A stretch of 64,000 nucleotides of DNA from Tenacibaculum sp. 1_MG-2023 (GCF_030547425.1 NZ_JAUORH010000012.1:1-64000), one strand, 5' to 3'; numbered from the stretch's first letter, positions 56,013-62,697 are shown. Made by a program: numbers and translations. Notes: generated from the sequence alone by a model not told the origin.

Positions 56013-57653
56013 TTGGGAAAACAGAAAATAGCTATCCTTAAAACCTTTTTACTTTTGAAAGACACATTAATTAATTTAGTACAAAATTTACTTAAGAAAA
56101 ATAGTATTTCTTTTGACAAAGAAGAATTGGCTTTTCAAATTCAAAGCCATCCTTCTTATCCTAGCTTACACGCAATTACAGGAGTGTTAGATCATTTTAA
56201 TATTGAAAATGTTGCTGCCGATGTTCCTGCTAACTCAGAAACACTTTTACAACTCCCTGAATGTTTTATCGCTCAAATTAATGGCGACCATGGTCAAGAT
56301 TTAATTGTAGCAGAAAGAAAAAATTTAGACTACATAATTTATGATTCTGAAAACAAGAAAACGAAACTATCAGAAAATGAATTTCTAGGTAAGTTTACTG
56401 GAATTATTGTGGCTGTTGAAAAAACAGAAGATTACCAAGCAGCCAAAAACAACTCTAAACTAGTAAAAACTATCGGCTTTTCTCTTCTTAGTGTTTTTGC
56501 GTTATTTTTTGTTTTTAATAATTCAACTTCATGGTATAATACTTTTTATTTTATGTTATCAATAACAGGAGTTGTTATTAGTATTGCCATTATAAAACAA
56601 GAGCTTGGGTTAAAAACCTCTATAGGTGATGCTTTTTGTTCTGGAGCTGATGACAAAAAGGATTGTGACGCTGTATTAACCTCTAAAGGTGCTGAAATTT
56701 TAAAAGGATATAAATTAAGTGACTTTAGTATGCTTTATTTTATTGGATTATCTTTTTTAACTTTTACTCAAATTTCTAATCCTGTAATTTCATATACTAT
56801 TAGTTTACTTGCTATACCTATTACGTTATATTCTTTATATTATCAGTATGCAATAGTAAAAAAATGGTGCCTTTTATGTTTAAGTATAGTTGGGGTACTT
56901 TGGCTACAAGCATTGGCTCCAGTATTGACAAACAATTACATTAACACCTTTATACTTAATGACTTTGTTACTTTAGGCTTAGTTGCTTCTTTTACCTGGT
57001 TAGCTTGGAATTATATTAAACCTCTGTTCACTGAAGTTCAAGAACTTAAAAAAGAAAAAATAGCAAGTGTAAAGTTTAAAAGAAACTACGCTCTATTTGA
57101 TAGCTTATTACAAAAGTCACCTCAACTCAACACTCAATTAACTGACAGTAAGGAAATTACTTTTGGGAATCACAACTCTAACCTTGAACTAACAATAGTT
57201 ACAAATCCTTTTTGCGGACACTGTAAACCGGTTCATACTCATGTTGATGAGATTCTTAAAAGATATCATAACAATGTAAAAATTAAAGTACGCTTTAATG
57301 TGAATGTAGAAGATAAAGATAATGATGTTGTTAAAATTACTAGTAGACTTCTAGAGATTTATAATACCAAAGGAGAAAAAGAATGCCTCCTAGCTATGGA
57401 TGCTATTTATGAGGGACAAAAACCTACTGCTTGGCTAAAAAAATGGGGTGAGTGTTCCAACAAAGAAATTTACACTTTGGAGCTTAAAAAAGAAAAAGAT
57501 TGGTGTACAGAAAATGCTATCAACTTTACGCCAGAAATATTAATTAACGGAAAATCATTTCCTAAAGAATACAATAGAACAGATTTAATCTTATTTATTG
57601 AAGATTTAGAAGAAAATTTAGAAACTTCTAATGTTTCATTGAAAACAGCATAA
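56013..57653 (+). CDS. C39-like / VKOR / thioredoxin fusion protein, probable disulfide-forming enzyme of the peptide system
   Basis: This 546-residue protein starts at TTG (56013). Residues about 15-130 match the peptidase C39 fold (SFDKEELAFQIQSHPSYPSLHAITGVLDHF, later HGQDLIVAERKNLDYIIYD), but the segment that would carry the catalytic Cys has none, so it cannot cleave in the usual way. Membrane segments follow at about 150-195 and 235-335. The VKOR cysteines are Cys209 and Cys218 in the loop and WCLLC (286-289) in the membrane. A thioredoxin domain has CGHC (401-404) and the cis-proline TPEILING. By analogy to VKOR-DsbA pairs it should form disulfides in secreted proteins; the C39-like domain may bind double-glycine leaders. 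The gene ends at a terminator. Confidence 0.85.
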   Translation: MGKQKIAILKTFLLLKDTLINLVQNLLKKNSISFDKEELAFQIQSHPSYPSLHAITGVLDHFNIENVAADVPANSETLLQLPECFIAQINGDHGQDLIVAERKNLDYIIYDSENKKTKLSENEFLGKFTGIIVAVEKTEDYQAAKNNSKLVKTIGFSLLSVFALFFVFNNSTSWYNTFYFMLSITGVVISIAIIKQELGLKTSIGDAFCSGADDKKDCDAVLTSKGAEILKGYKLSDFSMLYFIGLSFLTFTQISNPVISYTISLLAIPITLYSLYYQYAIVKKWCLLCLSIVGVLWLQALAPVLTNNYINTFILNDFVTLGLVASFTWLAWNYIKPLFTEVQELKKEKIASVKFKRNYALFDSLLQKSPQLNTQLTDSKEITFGNHNSNLELTIVTNPFCGHCKPVHTHVDEILKRYHNNVKIKVRFNVNVEDKDNDVVKITSRLLEIYNTKGEKECLLAMDAIYEGQKPTAWLKKWGECSNKEIYTLELKKEKDWCTENAINFTPEILINGKSFPKEYNRTDLILFIEDLEENLETSNVSLKTA

Positions 57654-57656
57654 AGA

Positions 57657-57679
57657 CAAAGCCCCAAAAAGGGGCTTTG
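57657..57679 (+). terminator. terminator after the VKOR fusion gene
   Basis: CAAAGCCCC (57657-57665) pairs with GGGGCTTTG (57671-57679), then CGTTTTG. It separates the regulator/VKOR transcript from the first precursor group. Confidence 0.8.
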
Positions 57680-57697
57680 CGTTTTGAACAAAATTCT

Positions 57698-57743
57698 CTC
57701 GCGAAGAATAGACACATTGGTGAGTGTCTTTAAATGTTCGCCG
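57698..57743 (+). promoter_or_regulatory. repeated leader element, copy 1 (H-type pseudoknot)
   Basis: It begins CTCGCGAAGAATAGACAC, identical to copy 2. Stem 1: AGACAC (57710-57715) with GTGTCT (57724-57729). Stem 2: TGGTGA (57718-57723) with TCGCCG (57738-57743), using two G-U pairs. The two stems interleave as in an H-type pseudoknot, with loops of two and eight bases. It ends 25 bases before the first precursor start. Confidence 0.6.
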
Positions 57744-57768
57744 CAAAAGTAACCTTAATATTTTAATT

Positions 57769-57933
57769 ATGAAAAAACAAATTCTAAATTTAGGTAAAGC
57801 TTTAAAAAAAGCGGAACAAGCTCAAATTAACGGAGGTAAAGTGCAATGTATTACTCCCTGGAGTAATGGAGAATGTACTGAATATGGTTTACAATGTGCT
57901 GAACCAAAGTGTAGATTAATTTTATTCCCTTAA
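57769..57933 (+). CDS. double-glycine-leader cysteine-rich peptide precursor 1, 54 aa
   Basis: The start at 57769 is chosen because all precursors begin alike (MKKQILNLGK here). The leader of 23 residues ends in AQINGG. It keeps the classic double-glycine pattern with Leu at -12, Glu at -8 and Ile at -4. The 31-residue core KVQCITPWSNGECTEYGLQC continues to end in ILFP. It has four Cys spaced C-x8-C-x6-C-x4-C, close to precursor 3. It is expected to be cleaved after GG by the C39 exporter and oxidised to two disulfides. Confidence 0.88.
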   Translation: MKKQILNLGKALKKAEQAQINGGKVQCITPWSNGECTEYGLQCAEPKCRLILFP

Positions 57934-57948
57934 TAGTAGATAATTATT

Positions 57949-58155
57949 ATGAGAAAATCAATTTTAAACTTAGGTAAAGTTTTAAATAAGACGGAACAGA
58001 AGCAGGTTAATGGAGGAACTGCTAGGTTTTGTCAATGTGATCGTGAATGTGGTAGCGGACATCACTGCTGCAGCTATAGATGTTATGCTATTGATGCCTC
58101 TAACTACCCAACAGGAAATTGTCCTCCCCTTTTATGTCCTATAGATATAGAATAA
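57949..58155 (+). CDS. double-glycine-leader cysteine-rich peptide precursor 2, 68 aa
   Basis: The leader MRKSILNLGKVLNKTEQKQV ends in NGG (residues 21-23). The 45-residue core has eight Cys: CQCDRECGSGHHCCSYRC, then a Pro-rich tail with two more. The spacing around residues 30-45 (C-x3-C-x5-CC-x3-C) resembles the first lobe of precursor 4. It lies 15 bases after precursor 1, so the two are co-transcribed. Confidence 0.88.
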   Translation: MRKSILNLGKVLNKTEQKQVNGGTARFCQCDRECGSGHHCCSYRCYAIDASNYPTGNCPPLLCPIDIE

Positions 58156-58260
58156 CTATTTATAAAAAAGGACACTTATTCAGTTGGTATCTGAAAAAAA
58201 GATTATAAATAAAATAAATGTCTTATTTAAGACTATTAACTAAACAATAATAATTCAATT

Positions 58261-58416
58261 ATGAAAAAATCAATTTCAAACTTAGGTAAAGTTTTACATA
58301 AAGCGGAACAAATCCATATTAATGGAGGCAGAAAACAATGTGATAAAAACAGAGACGGTGTATGTGAAGACCATGGAAGACACTGTGCAGAGTTTTATTG
58401 TAGTTTTATTCTATAA
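58261..58416 (+). CDS. double-glycine-leader cysteine-rich peptide precursor 3, 51 aa
   Basis: This short gene encodes a leader beginning MKKSISNLGKVLHKAEQIHI and ending NGG, and a 28-residue core (RKQCDKNRDGVCEDHGRHC, then AEFYCSFIL). Four Cys are spaced C-x7-C-x6-C-x4-C, nearly as in precursor 1. The 105 bases before it (58156-58260) hold small hairpins (GTCTT-ATTT-AAGAC at 58220-58233) and no clear copy of the pseudoknot element. Confidence 0.85.
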   Translation: MKKSISNLGKVLHKAEQIHINGGRKQCDKNRDGVCEDHGRHCAEFYCSFIL

Positions 58417-58431
58417 CCAAAAAACTTAATC

Positions 58432-58671
58432 ATGAAAAAATCAATTTTAAGCTTAGGTAAATCTCTTAGTAAAAAAGAACAAAAGTTAATTAATGGGGGT
58501 GGGGCTGTCGGGTTTTGTGACATAAATGGTAACTGCCCTTCTGGTCAGTATTGTGAAGGAATATATTGTTACACTAATGATACTGGTGGAGGCGGAGGTG
58601 GAAATAACAACAACTGTACTCATCCTTGGGAATTTTGTCCTGATGGAAGTATCAGTTGTACAGGATGTTAA
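58432..58671 (+). CDS. double-glycine-leader cysteine-rich peptide precursor 4, two-lobe, 79 aa
   Basis: The leader (MKKSILSLGKSLSKKEQKLI then NGG) is followed by a 56-residue core with eight Cys. The first lobe CDINGNCPSGQYCEGIYC has spacing C-x5-C-x5-C-x4-C. A flexible linker rich in Gly and Asn follows (residues 52-61). The second lobe has Cys at 62, 69, 76 and 79. Each lobe has four Cys, so each could fold alone. This is the longest core of the set. Confidence 0.88.
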   Translation: MKKSILSLGKSLSKKEQKLINGGGAVGFCDINGNCPSGQYCEGIYCYTNDTGGGGGGNNNNCTHPWEFCPDGSISCTGC

Positions 58672-58687
58672 ACTAAAAAACAAAAAC

Positions 58688-58882
58688 ATGAAAAAACAAA
58701 TTTTAAATCTTGGAAAAACTTTAAATAAAATAGAACAGAAGCTAATTAATGGAGGAAAAGAAATTCCTGGTGGATGTAGAACAGATAAAGGATATTATTG
58801 GCATCCATTGGAAAGATGTTGTTGGACTGATCAATATAATTGCTGTTATGGAACACCTGAATGTCCTGCTCCTTACCTATAA
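58688..58882 (+). CDS. double-glycine-leader cysteine-rich peptide precursor 5, 64 aa
   Basis: The start at 58688 is chosen by the shared leader (MKKQILNLGKTLNKIEQKLI, then NGG); the frame is open further upstream but overlaps precursor 4. The core has six Cys in an unusual pattern with two adjacent pairs, GGC-x13-CC-x6-CC-x5-C, and is rich in aromatic residues (YYW, WTDQY, CYG). Confidence 0.88.
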   Translation: MKKQILNLGKTLNKIEQKLINGGKEIPGGCRTDKGYYWHPLERCCWTDQYNCCYGTPECPAPYL

Positions 58883-58902
58883 ACCTCAAAACAAATAATC
58901 TT

Positions 58903-59061
58903 ATGAAAAAATCAATTTCAAACTTAGGAAAAACTTTAAATAAAGTAGAACAAACTATAATTAACGGAGGCAATCCAGGACATTGTACAAAATTTGATTG
59001 TTACAATCCATATACAAAAAAATGGAGCTGTGTTCTTTCTGCTGAATATTGCCCATACTAA
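58903..59061 (+). CDS. double-glycine-leader cysteine-rich peptide precursor 6, 52 aa
   Basis: The leader MKKSISNLGKTLNKVEQTII ends in NGG. The 29-residue core starts NPGHCTKFDCYNPYTKKWSC and ends with a fourth Cys in AEYCPY. It is the last gene of the first group and is followed by the strong terminator at 59084-59118. Confidence 0.88.
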   Translation: MKKSISNLGKTLNKVEQTIINGGNPGHCTKFDCYNPYTKKWSCVLSAEYCPY

Positions 59062-59083
59062 ATTCAATAAGAGTATAGTTTAA

Positions 59084-59118
59084 AAAAAGAGTAAAATTTT
59101 ACGTATTTTACTCTTTTT
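59084..59118 (+). terminator. terminator after precursor 6
   Basis: AAAAAGAGTAAAAT (59084-59097) pairs with ATTTTACTCTTTTT (59105-59118), a 14-bp perfect stem ending in T. It separates precursors 1-6 from the exporter gene, so their ratio may be set here. Confidence 0.88.
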
Positions 59119-59140
59119 AATCTTTTTTATATATAATTCA

Positions 59141-61327
59141 TTGAAAAAATTCCCAAATTACAAACAAACTGAGGCCAAAGATTGTGGACCAACTTGCATA
59201 AAAATCATAGCTAAGCACTATGGTAAAACTATTAACACACAACAACTAAGAAGTCTTAGTGAAACCACTCGAGAAGGTAGTAGTCTACTCGGTTTAAGCG
59301 AAGCTGTAGAGTCCATAGGTTTTAAATCTTTAGGTATAAAATTAGCTTTCAGTAAACTTAAAGAAGCTCCTTTTCCTTGTATTGTTCATTGGAACAAGAA
59401 TCATTATGTAGTTCTTTATAAAATAAAAAAAGATACTGTTTATATTTCTGACCCTGCTCATGGACTCATTACTTTTACTAAAGAGGAGTTTATTCAACAC
59501 TGGATTGGAAACAACGCTGATGAAAACACAGAAGAAGGTATTGCCTTATTAGTAGAACCAACTCCTAAATTTTATCAAGAAGAGTTTGAAGAAGATGAAA
59601 AATTTGGCTTTTCATTCATTTTCAAATACTTATACAAGTACAAAAAGTTTATAGTTCAATTAATTATAGGACTTTTAGCAGGAAGTTTACTACAATTAAT
59701 ATTACCATTTTTGACTCAAAGTGTAGTTGATGTAGGTATTAAAAATCAAGATTTAAACTTTGTATATCTAATTTTATTTGCTCAATTATTTTTATTCGTA
59801 GGAAAAGCTTCCCTAGAAATTATTCGAAGTTGGATTTTACTTCATCTAAGTACTCGTATCAATATATCTTTAATTTCTGACTTTTTCATCAAGTTAATGA
59901 AATTACCTATCTCCTATTTTGATGTGAGAATGACAGGCGATTTACTACAAAGAATTAACGACCATAAACGTATCGAACGAATATTAACCACATCGTCTTT
60001 AACTGTTTTATTCTCTTTTTTTAATCTGATTATTTTTAGTTTAGTATTAGGATATTACAGTATACAAATATTTGGAGTCTTTGTATTAGGAAGTATTCTG
60101 TATTTTGGATGGGTATTGTTTTTCTTTAAAAAACGAAAGGAATTAGATTACAAACGTTTTTCGCAAGTAAGTCAAGAACAAAGTAAGGTTATTGAACTTA
60201 TTAACGGAATGCAAGAAATTAAGCTCCACAATGCTGAAAGACGCATGCGCTGGAATTGGGAATATGTACAAGCTCGTTTATTTAAAGTAGCTACCAAAAG
60301 TCTTGCTTTAGAACAAACACAAAGCGTAGGTTCAAATTTCATTAATGAACTTAAAAACATGTTTATCACCATTCTATCTGCAAAGCTAGTTATTGATGGT
60401 CAAATCACTCTGGGGATGATGATGGCAATTAGCTATATAGTTGGTCAATTAAACGGGCCAATTACACAACTAATTAATTTTATGAGAGATATACAAGATG
60501 CACAAATCTCTATAGATAGGCTAGGTGAAATACATAACATGGAAGATGAAGAAAAACCTGGTGATGAAAAAGTAACTACAATCCCAGATAACGCATCTAT
60601 AAAACTAAATAATATTTCATTCAGATATACAGGTGGTTTAGAACCCGTTTTAAAAGATTTATCCCTTGAAATTCCTGCAAATAAAACAACCGCAATTGTT
60701 GGAGTTAGTGGAAGTGGAAAAACCACATTAATGAAATTACTTCTTGGTTTTTATCAAGTTGACCAAGGGGATATTATGATTGACAACTTCAACTTAAAGA
60801 ATGTTTCACAAAAAGAGTGGCGAAGAAACTGTGGAGTTGTGATGCAAGAAGGGTATATTTTTAATGATTCTATAGCTAAAAACATAGCTGTAGGAGAAGA
60901 TTATGTTGATAAAGAAAAATTAGCTCATGCAATCGATGTTGCAAATATTGGAGACTATATTGAAGGCTTACCATTAGGCTATAATACGAAAATTGGTAGT
61001 GAAGGAAACGGGTTAAGTACAGGTCAAAAACAACGATTATTAATCGCCAGGTCTGTTTACAAAAATCCGAAGTTCTTATTCTTTGACGAAGCTACTAGTG
61101 CTTTAGATGCCAATAATGAAAAGGTTATCATGGGAAAACTTAATGAGTTTTTTGCCGACAAAACAGCTGTGGTAATAGCACACCGATTAAGTACTGTAAA
61201 AAATGCACATCAAATAGTTGTACTTGAAAAAGGAAAAATTATTGAAAAAGGAAGTCATGAAGAACTAATCAACCTAAAAGGAAGTTATTATCATCTAGTT
61301 AAAAACCAACTAGATTTAGGTAAATAA
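59141..61327 (+). CDS. C39-peptidase-containing ABC transporter (bacteriocin-type exporter)
   Basis: This 728-residue protein starts at TTG (59141; KKFPNYKQTEAKDCGPTCIK). Its N-terminal C39 peptidase has Gln9, the nucleophile Cys15 in DCGPTC, His88 in NKNHYVVLY and Asp104 in YISDPAHG, so it is complete. Six membrane segments follow (about 165-435). The ATPase domain has GVSGSGKTT (521-529), a Q loop near 569, the signature LSTGQ (625-629) and FLFFDEATSALD. Such exporters cut double-glycine leaders and carry the core out. It stands amid eleven matching precursors. It needs an adaptor (HlyD type, 62711) and a TolC-like channel, which is not in the window. Confidence 0.95.
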   Translation: MKKFPNYKQTEAKDCGPTCIKIIAKHYGKTINTQQLRSLSETTREGSSLLGLSEAVESIGFKSLGIKLAFSKLKEAPFPCIVHWNKNHYVVLYKIKKDTVYISDPAHGLITFTKEEFIQHWIGNNADENTEEGIALLVEPTPKFYQEEFEEDEKFGFSFIFKYLYKYKKFIVQLIIGLLAGSLLQLILPFLTQSVVDVGIKNQDLNFVYLILFAQLFLFVGKASLEIIRSWILLHLSTRINISLISDFFIKLMKLPISYFDVRMTGDLLQRINDHKRIERILTTSSLTVLFSFFNLIIFSLVLGYYSIQIFGVFVLGSILYFGWVLFFFKKRKELDYKRFSQVSQEQSKVIELINGMQEIKLHNAERRMRWNWEYVQARLFKVATKSLALEQTQSVGSNFINELKNMFITILSAKLVIDGQITLGMMMAISYIVGQLNGPITQLINFMRDIQDAQISIDRLGEIHNMEDEEKPGDEKVTTIPDNASIKLNNISFRYTGGLEPVLKDLSLEIPANKTTAIVGVSGSGKTTLMKLLLGFYQVDQGDIMIDNFNLKNVSQKEWRRNCGVVMQEGYIFNDSIAKNIAVGEDYVDKEKLAHAIDVANIGDYIEGLPLGYNTKIGSEGNGLSTGQKQRLLIARSVYKNPKFLFFDEATSALDANNEKVIMGKLNEFFADKTAVVIAHRLSTVKNAHQIVVLEKGKIIEKGSHEELINLKGSYYHLVKNQLDLGK

Positions 61328-61335
61328 AATATTCA

Positions 61336-61383
61336 CTCGCGAAGAATAGACACAAACCTTGAGTGTCTTTAAACGGTTCAAGG
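61336..61383 (+). promoter_or_regulatory. repeated leader element, copy 2 (H-type pseudoknot)
   Basis: CTCGCGAAGAATAGACAC, then stem 1 AGACAC (61348-61353) with GTGTCT (61363-61368) and stem 2 CCTTGA (61357-61362) with TCAAGG (61378-61383). Both stems are perfect. It ends 27 bases before precursor 7. Confidence 0.65.
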
Positions 61384-61410
61384 ATTTTATCAAACTTAAA
61401 TTATTTTAAA

Positions 61411-61626
61411 ATGAAAAAATCAATTTTAAACCTAGGAAAAGCTTTAAACAAAGCTGATCAAAAATTAATTAAAGGAGGTCGAATCTCAGCACACGGAGGT
61501 TATCAGTGTTGTAATGCTTGGGGGTGTGGCGCTTGTGTAACTGGTTCTAGTGAAGACTGTAGTGGTTATGGTGAAGATGTCTATGGAAGACATTGTACAG
61601 TTAATGAAGAAATAAAAATAGCCTAA
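61411..61626 (+). CDS. double-glycine-leader cysteine-rich peptide precursor 7, 71 aa
   Basis: The start at 61411 is chosen by the shared leader (MKKSILNLGKALNKADQKLI, then KGG). The 48-residue core has six Cys (RISAHGGYQCCNAWGCGAC, then two more) and a Gly-rich middle. Glu at -8 is Asp here. It is preceded by the pseudoknot element and is only two bases upstream of precursor 8. Confidence 0.88.
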   Translation: MKKSILNLGKALNKADQKLIKGGRISAHGGYQCCNAWGCGACVTGSSEDCSGYGEDVYGRHCTVNEEIKIA

Positions 61627-61628
61627 TT

Positions 61629-61850
61629 ATGAAAAAATCAATCTTAAACTTAGGTAAAACCCTAAACAAAATACAACTAAAACAAATTAACGGAAGTAAC
61701 GAACCTTGCCCCTCGACAAGTTGTTATTTTGGTCCTCCTGATCCTTTGATGGGTGACGCTATTCATTGTGGTTCTTGTCAAGATTACAACAGTCTCCCGC
61801 AAGAATGTAAAGGTAGAGTTTTAGTAAGTTACGAATGCTTTCCTAGATAG
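61629..61850 (+). CDS. leader-peptide precursor 8 with altered cleavage site (NGS), 73 aa
   Basis: The leader (MKKSILNLGKTLNKIQLKQI) ends in NGS rather than NGG, and Glu at -8 is Gln. C39 enzymes accept GG, GA and sometimes GS, so processing is uncertain. The core (50 residues) has six Cys: PCPSTSCYF, then HCGSC, QEC and YECFPR. It lies two bases after precursor 7, so the two are co-translated. Confidence 0.85.
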   Translation: MKKSILNLGKTLNKIQLKQINGSNEPCPSTSCYFGPPDPLMGDAIHCGSCQDYNSLPQECKGRVLVSYECFPR

Positions 61851-61880
61851 AAAGTTCTAAAACTAACATCATAAAAATCT

Positions 61881-61928
61881 CTCGCAAAGAATAGACATAA
61901 ACCTTGAGTGTCTTTAAACTGTTCAAGG
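61881..61928 (+). promoter_or_regulatory. repeated leader element, copy 3 (H-type pseudoknot)
   Basis: CTCGCAAAGAATAGACAT, with stem 1 AGACAT (61893-61898) and GTGTCT (61908-61913; one G-U pair replaces C-G of copy 2), and stem 2 CCTTGA (61902-61907) with TCAAGG (61923-61928). It ends 28 bases before precursor 9. Confidence 0.62.
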
Positions 61929-61956
61929 ATTTTATCAAATTTTAAATATTTTAATT

Positions 61957-62106
61957 ATGAAAAAATCAATTTTAAACTTGGGAAAAGTTTTAAATAGAGA
62001 TGAACAACAATTGATTAACGGAAAAGAAATGCAACCTGATCCTTGTGATGATGGATGTATAATTAATGGAATTTGCGTTTCAAAAGGTTTTTTTGGATGC
62101 AGATAA
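61957..62106 (+). CDS. leader-peptide precursor 9 with altered cleavage site (NGK), 49 aa
   Basis: The leader MKKSILNLGKVLNRDEQQLI runs into NGK: the second glycine is missing. Standard C39 cleavage would then fail, unless the enzyme accepts GK or the peptide is a decoy or decaying gene. The 26-residue core has four Cys (PCDDGCIINGIC, then GCR). It is preceded by pseudoknot copy 3, so it is likely expressed. Confidence 0.8.
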   Translation: MKKSILNLGKVLNRDEQQLINGKEMQPDPCDDGCIINGICVSKGFFGCR

Positions 62107-62128
62107 ATCATTGAATAACAAAAAAAGT

Positions 62129-62167
62129 AGACATATACCTTGAGTATTTAAAGATGTTCAAGGTATA
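62129..62167 (+). promoter_or_regulatory. repeated leader element, copy 4 (degenerate)
   Basis: AGACAT is kept but its partner has become GTATTT, so stem 1 is weak. Stem 2 has grown to ten pairs, TATACCTTGA (62134-62143) with TCAAGGTATA (62158-62167). The upstream CTCGCGAAGAA part is lost. It ends 23 bases before precursor 10. Confidence 0.55.
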
Positions 62168-62190
62168 TTAAATTTTTAATTTTTTAAATT

Positions 62191-62397
62191 ATGAAAAAAT
62201 TAATTTTAAACTTGGGAGAAACTTTAAACAAACCTGAACAACAATTAATTAAAGGAGGAAAAGTAATTGGATTCTCCTGCTCAAGCATTTTTTTTTGTGC
62301 CTTAGATTGCCAAGAAGGTGATGCTTGTGCTGTACCGAATGGCATGGGTGGAGTTAATAGAGGTATTATAAAAAACGGACAATGTTGTCCTTCTTAA
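62191..62397 (+). CDS. double-glycine-leader cysteine-rich peptide precursor 10, 68 aa
   Basis: The leader (MKKLILNLGETLNKPEQQLI, then KGG) is a slight variant with Leu4 and Glu10. The 45-residue core has six Cys: GFSCSSIFFCALDC, EGDAC and a terminal CC pair (GQCCPS). It is more hydrophobic than the others. Confidence 0.88.
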   Translation: MKKLILNLGETLNKPEQQLIKGGKVIGFSCSSIFFCALDCQEGDACAVPNGMGGVNRGIIKNGQCCPS

Positions 62398-62416
62398 CTT
62401 TTTAAAATCAATAATT

Positions 62417-62647
62417 ATGAAAAATTCAATTTTAAACTTAGGAAAAGCTTTGAATAAAGCTAAACAAAAAAATATTAATGGTGGTTTTGGTGGTACAACG
62501 ATGGGAGACTGTTTAGTTCCAGACCCTAACAATAATAACGAACCTTTACTTGTAGGTCACGCCCCTTGCGACGGGGTAAGTATGTGCCCTGCTCAACCTG
62601 ACTATGGGTTTAATTCCCCTTACCCCCCTATGTGCTTCGCTTTTTAA
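62417..62647 (+). CDS. double-glycine-leader cysteine-rich peptide precursor 11, 76 aa
   Basis: The leader (MKNSILNLGKALNKAKQKNI, then NGG) has Lys instead of Glu at -8. The 53-residue core has four widely spaced Cys (32, 51, 57, 73), many Pro and Asn, and no charged cluster. It lies 19 bases after precursor 10 and is the last precursor before the HlyD gene. Confidence 0.86.
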   Translation: MKNSILNLGKALNKAKQKNINGGFGGTTMGDCLVPDPNNNNEPLLVGHAPCDGVSMCPAQPDYGFNSPYPPMCFAF

Positions 62648-62668
62648 AACCATAATTATTCACAAAAC

Positions 62669-62697
62669 ATAAAGGGAGGGACTAACTCTCCCTTTAT
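62669..62697 (+). terminator. hairpin between precursor 11 and the HlyD gene
   Basis: ATAAAGGGAG (62669-62678) pairs with CTCCCTTTAT (62688-62697). No T run follows outside the stem, so it may be a weak terminator or a stabilising 3' end for the precursor RNA. Confidence 0.6.

Noticed and set aside
58526..58882. A 118-residue protein overlapping precursors 4 and 5
   Set aside because: The reading frame only joins out-of-frame sequence of precursor 4 to precursor 5; the conserved leader starts at 58688.
57698..61928. AGACAC-N8/9-GTGTCT as a simple DNA binding site of the regulator
   Set aside because: The spacer length varies by a base, and a second set of pairs covaries between copies, which a DNA site would not need. 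It is kept as an alternative, not preferred.
57698..62167. Integron attC-like recombination sites between peptide cassettes
   Set aside because: No GTTRRRY/RYYYAAC core sites are seen and no integron integrase is in the window; xerC at 44744-45631 is the housekeeping type.
57769..62647. CRISPR-like or tandem-repeat array made by the repeated leader DNA
   Set aside because: The repeats are the coding starts of separate genes with varied spacing, each in frame with a start and stop codon; there are no regular spacers and no cas genes.
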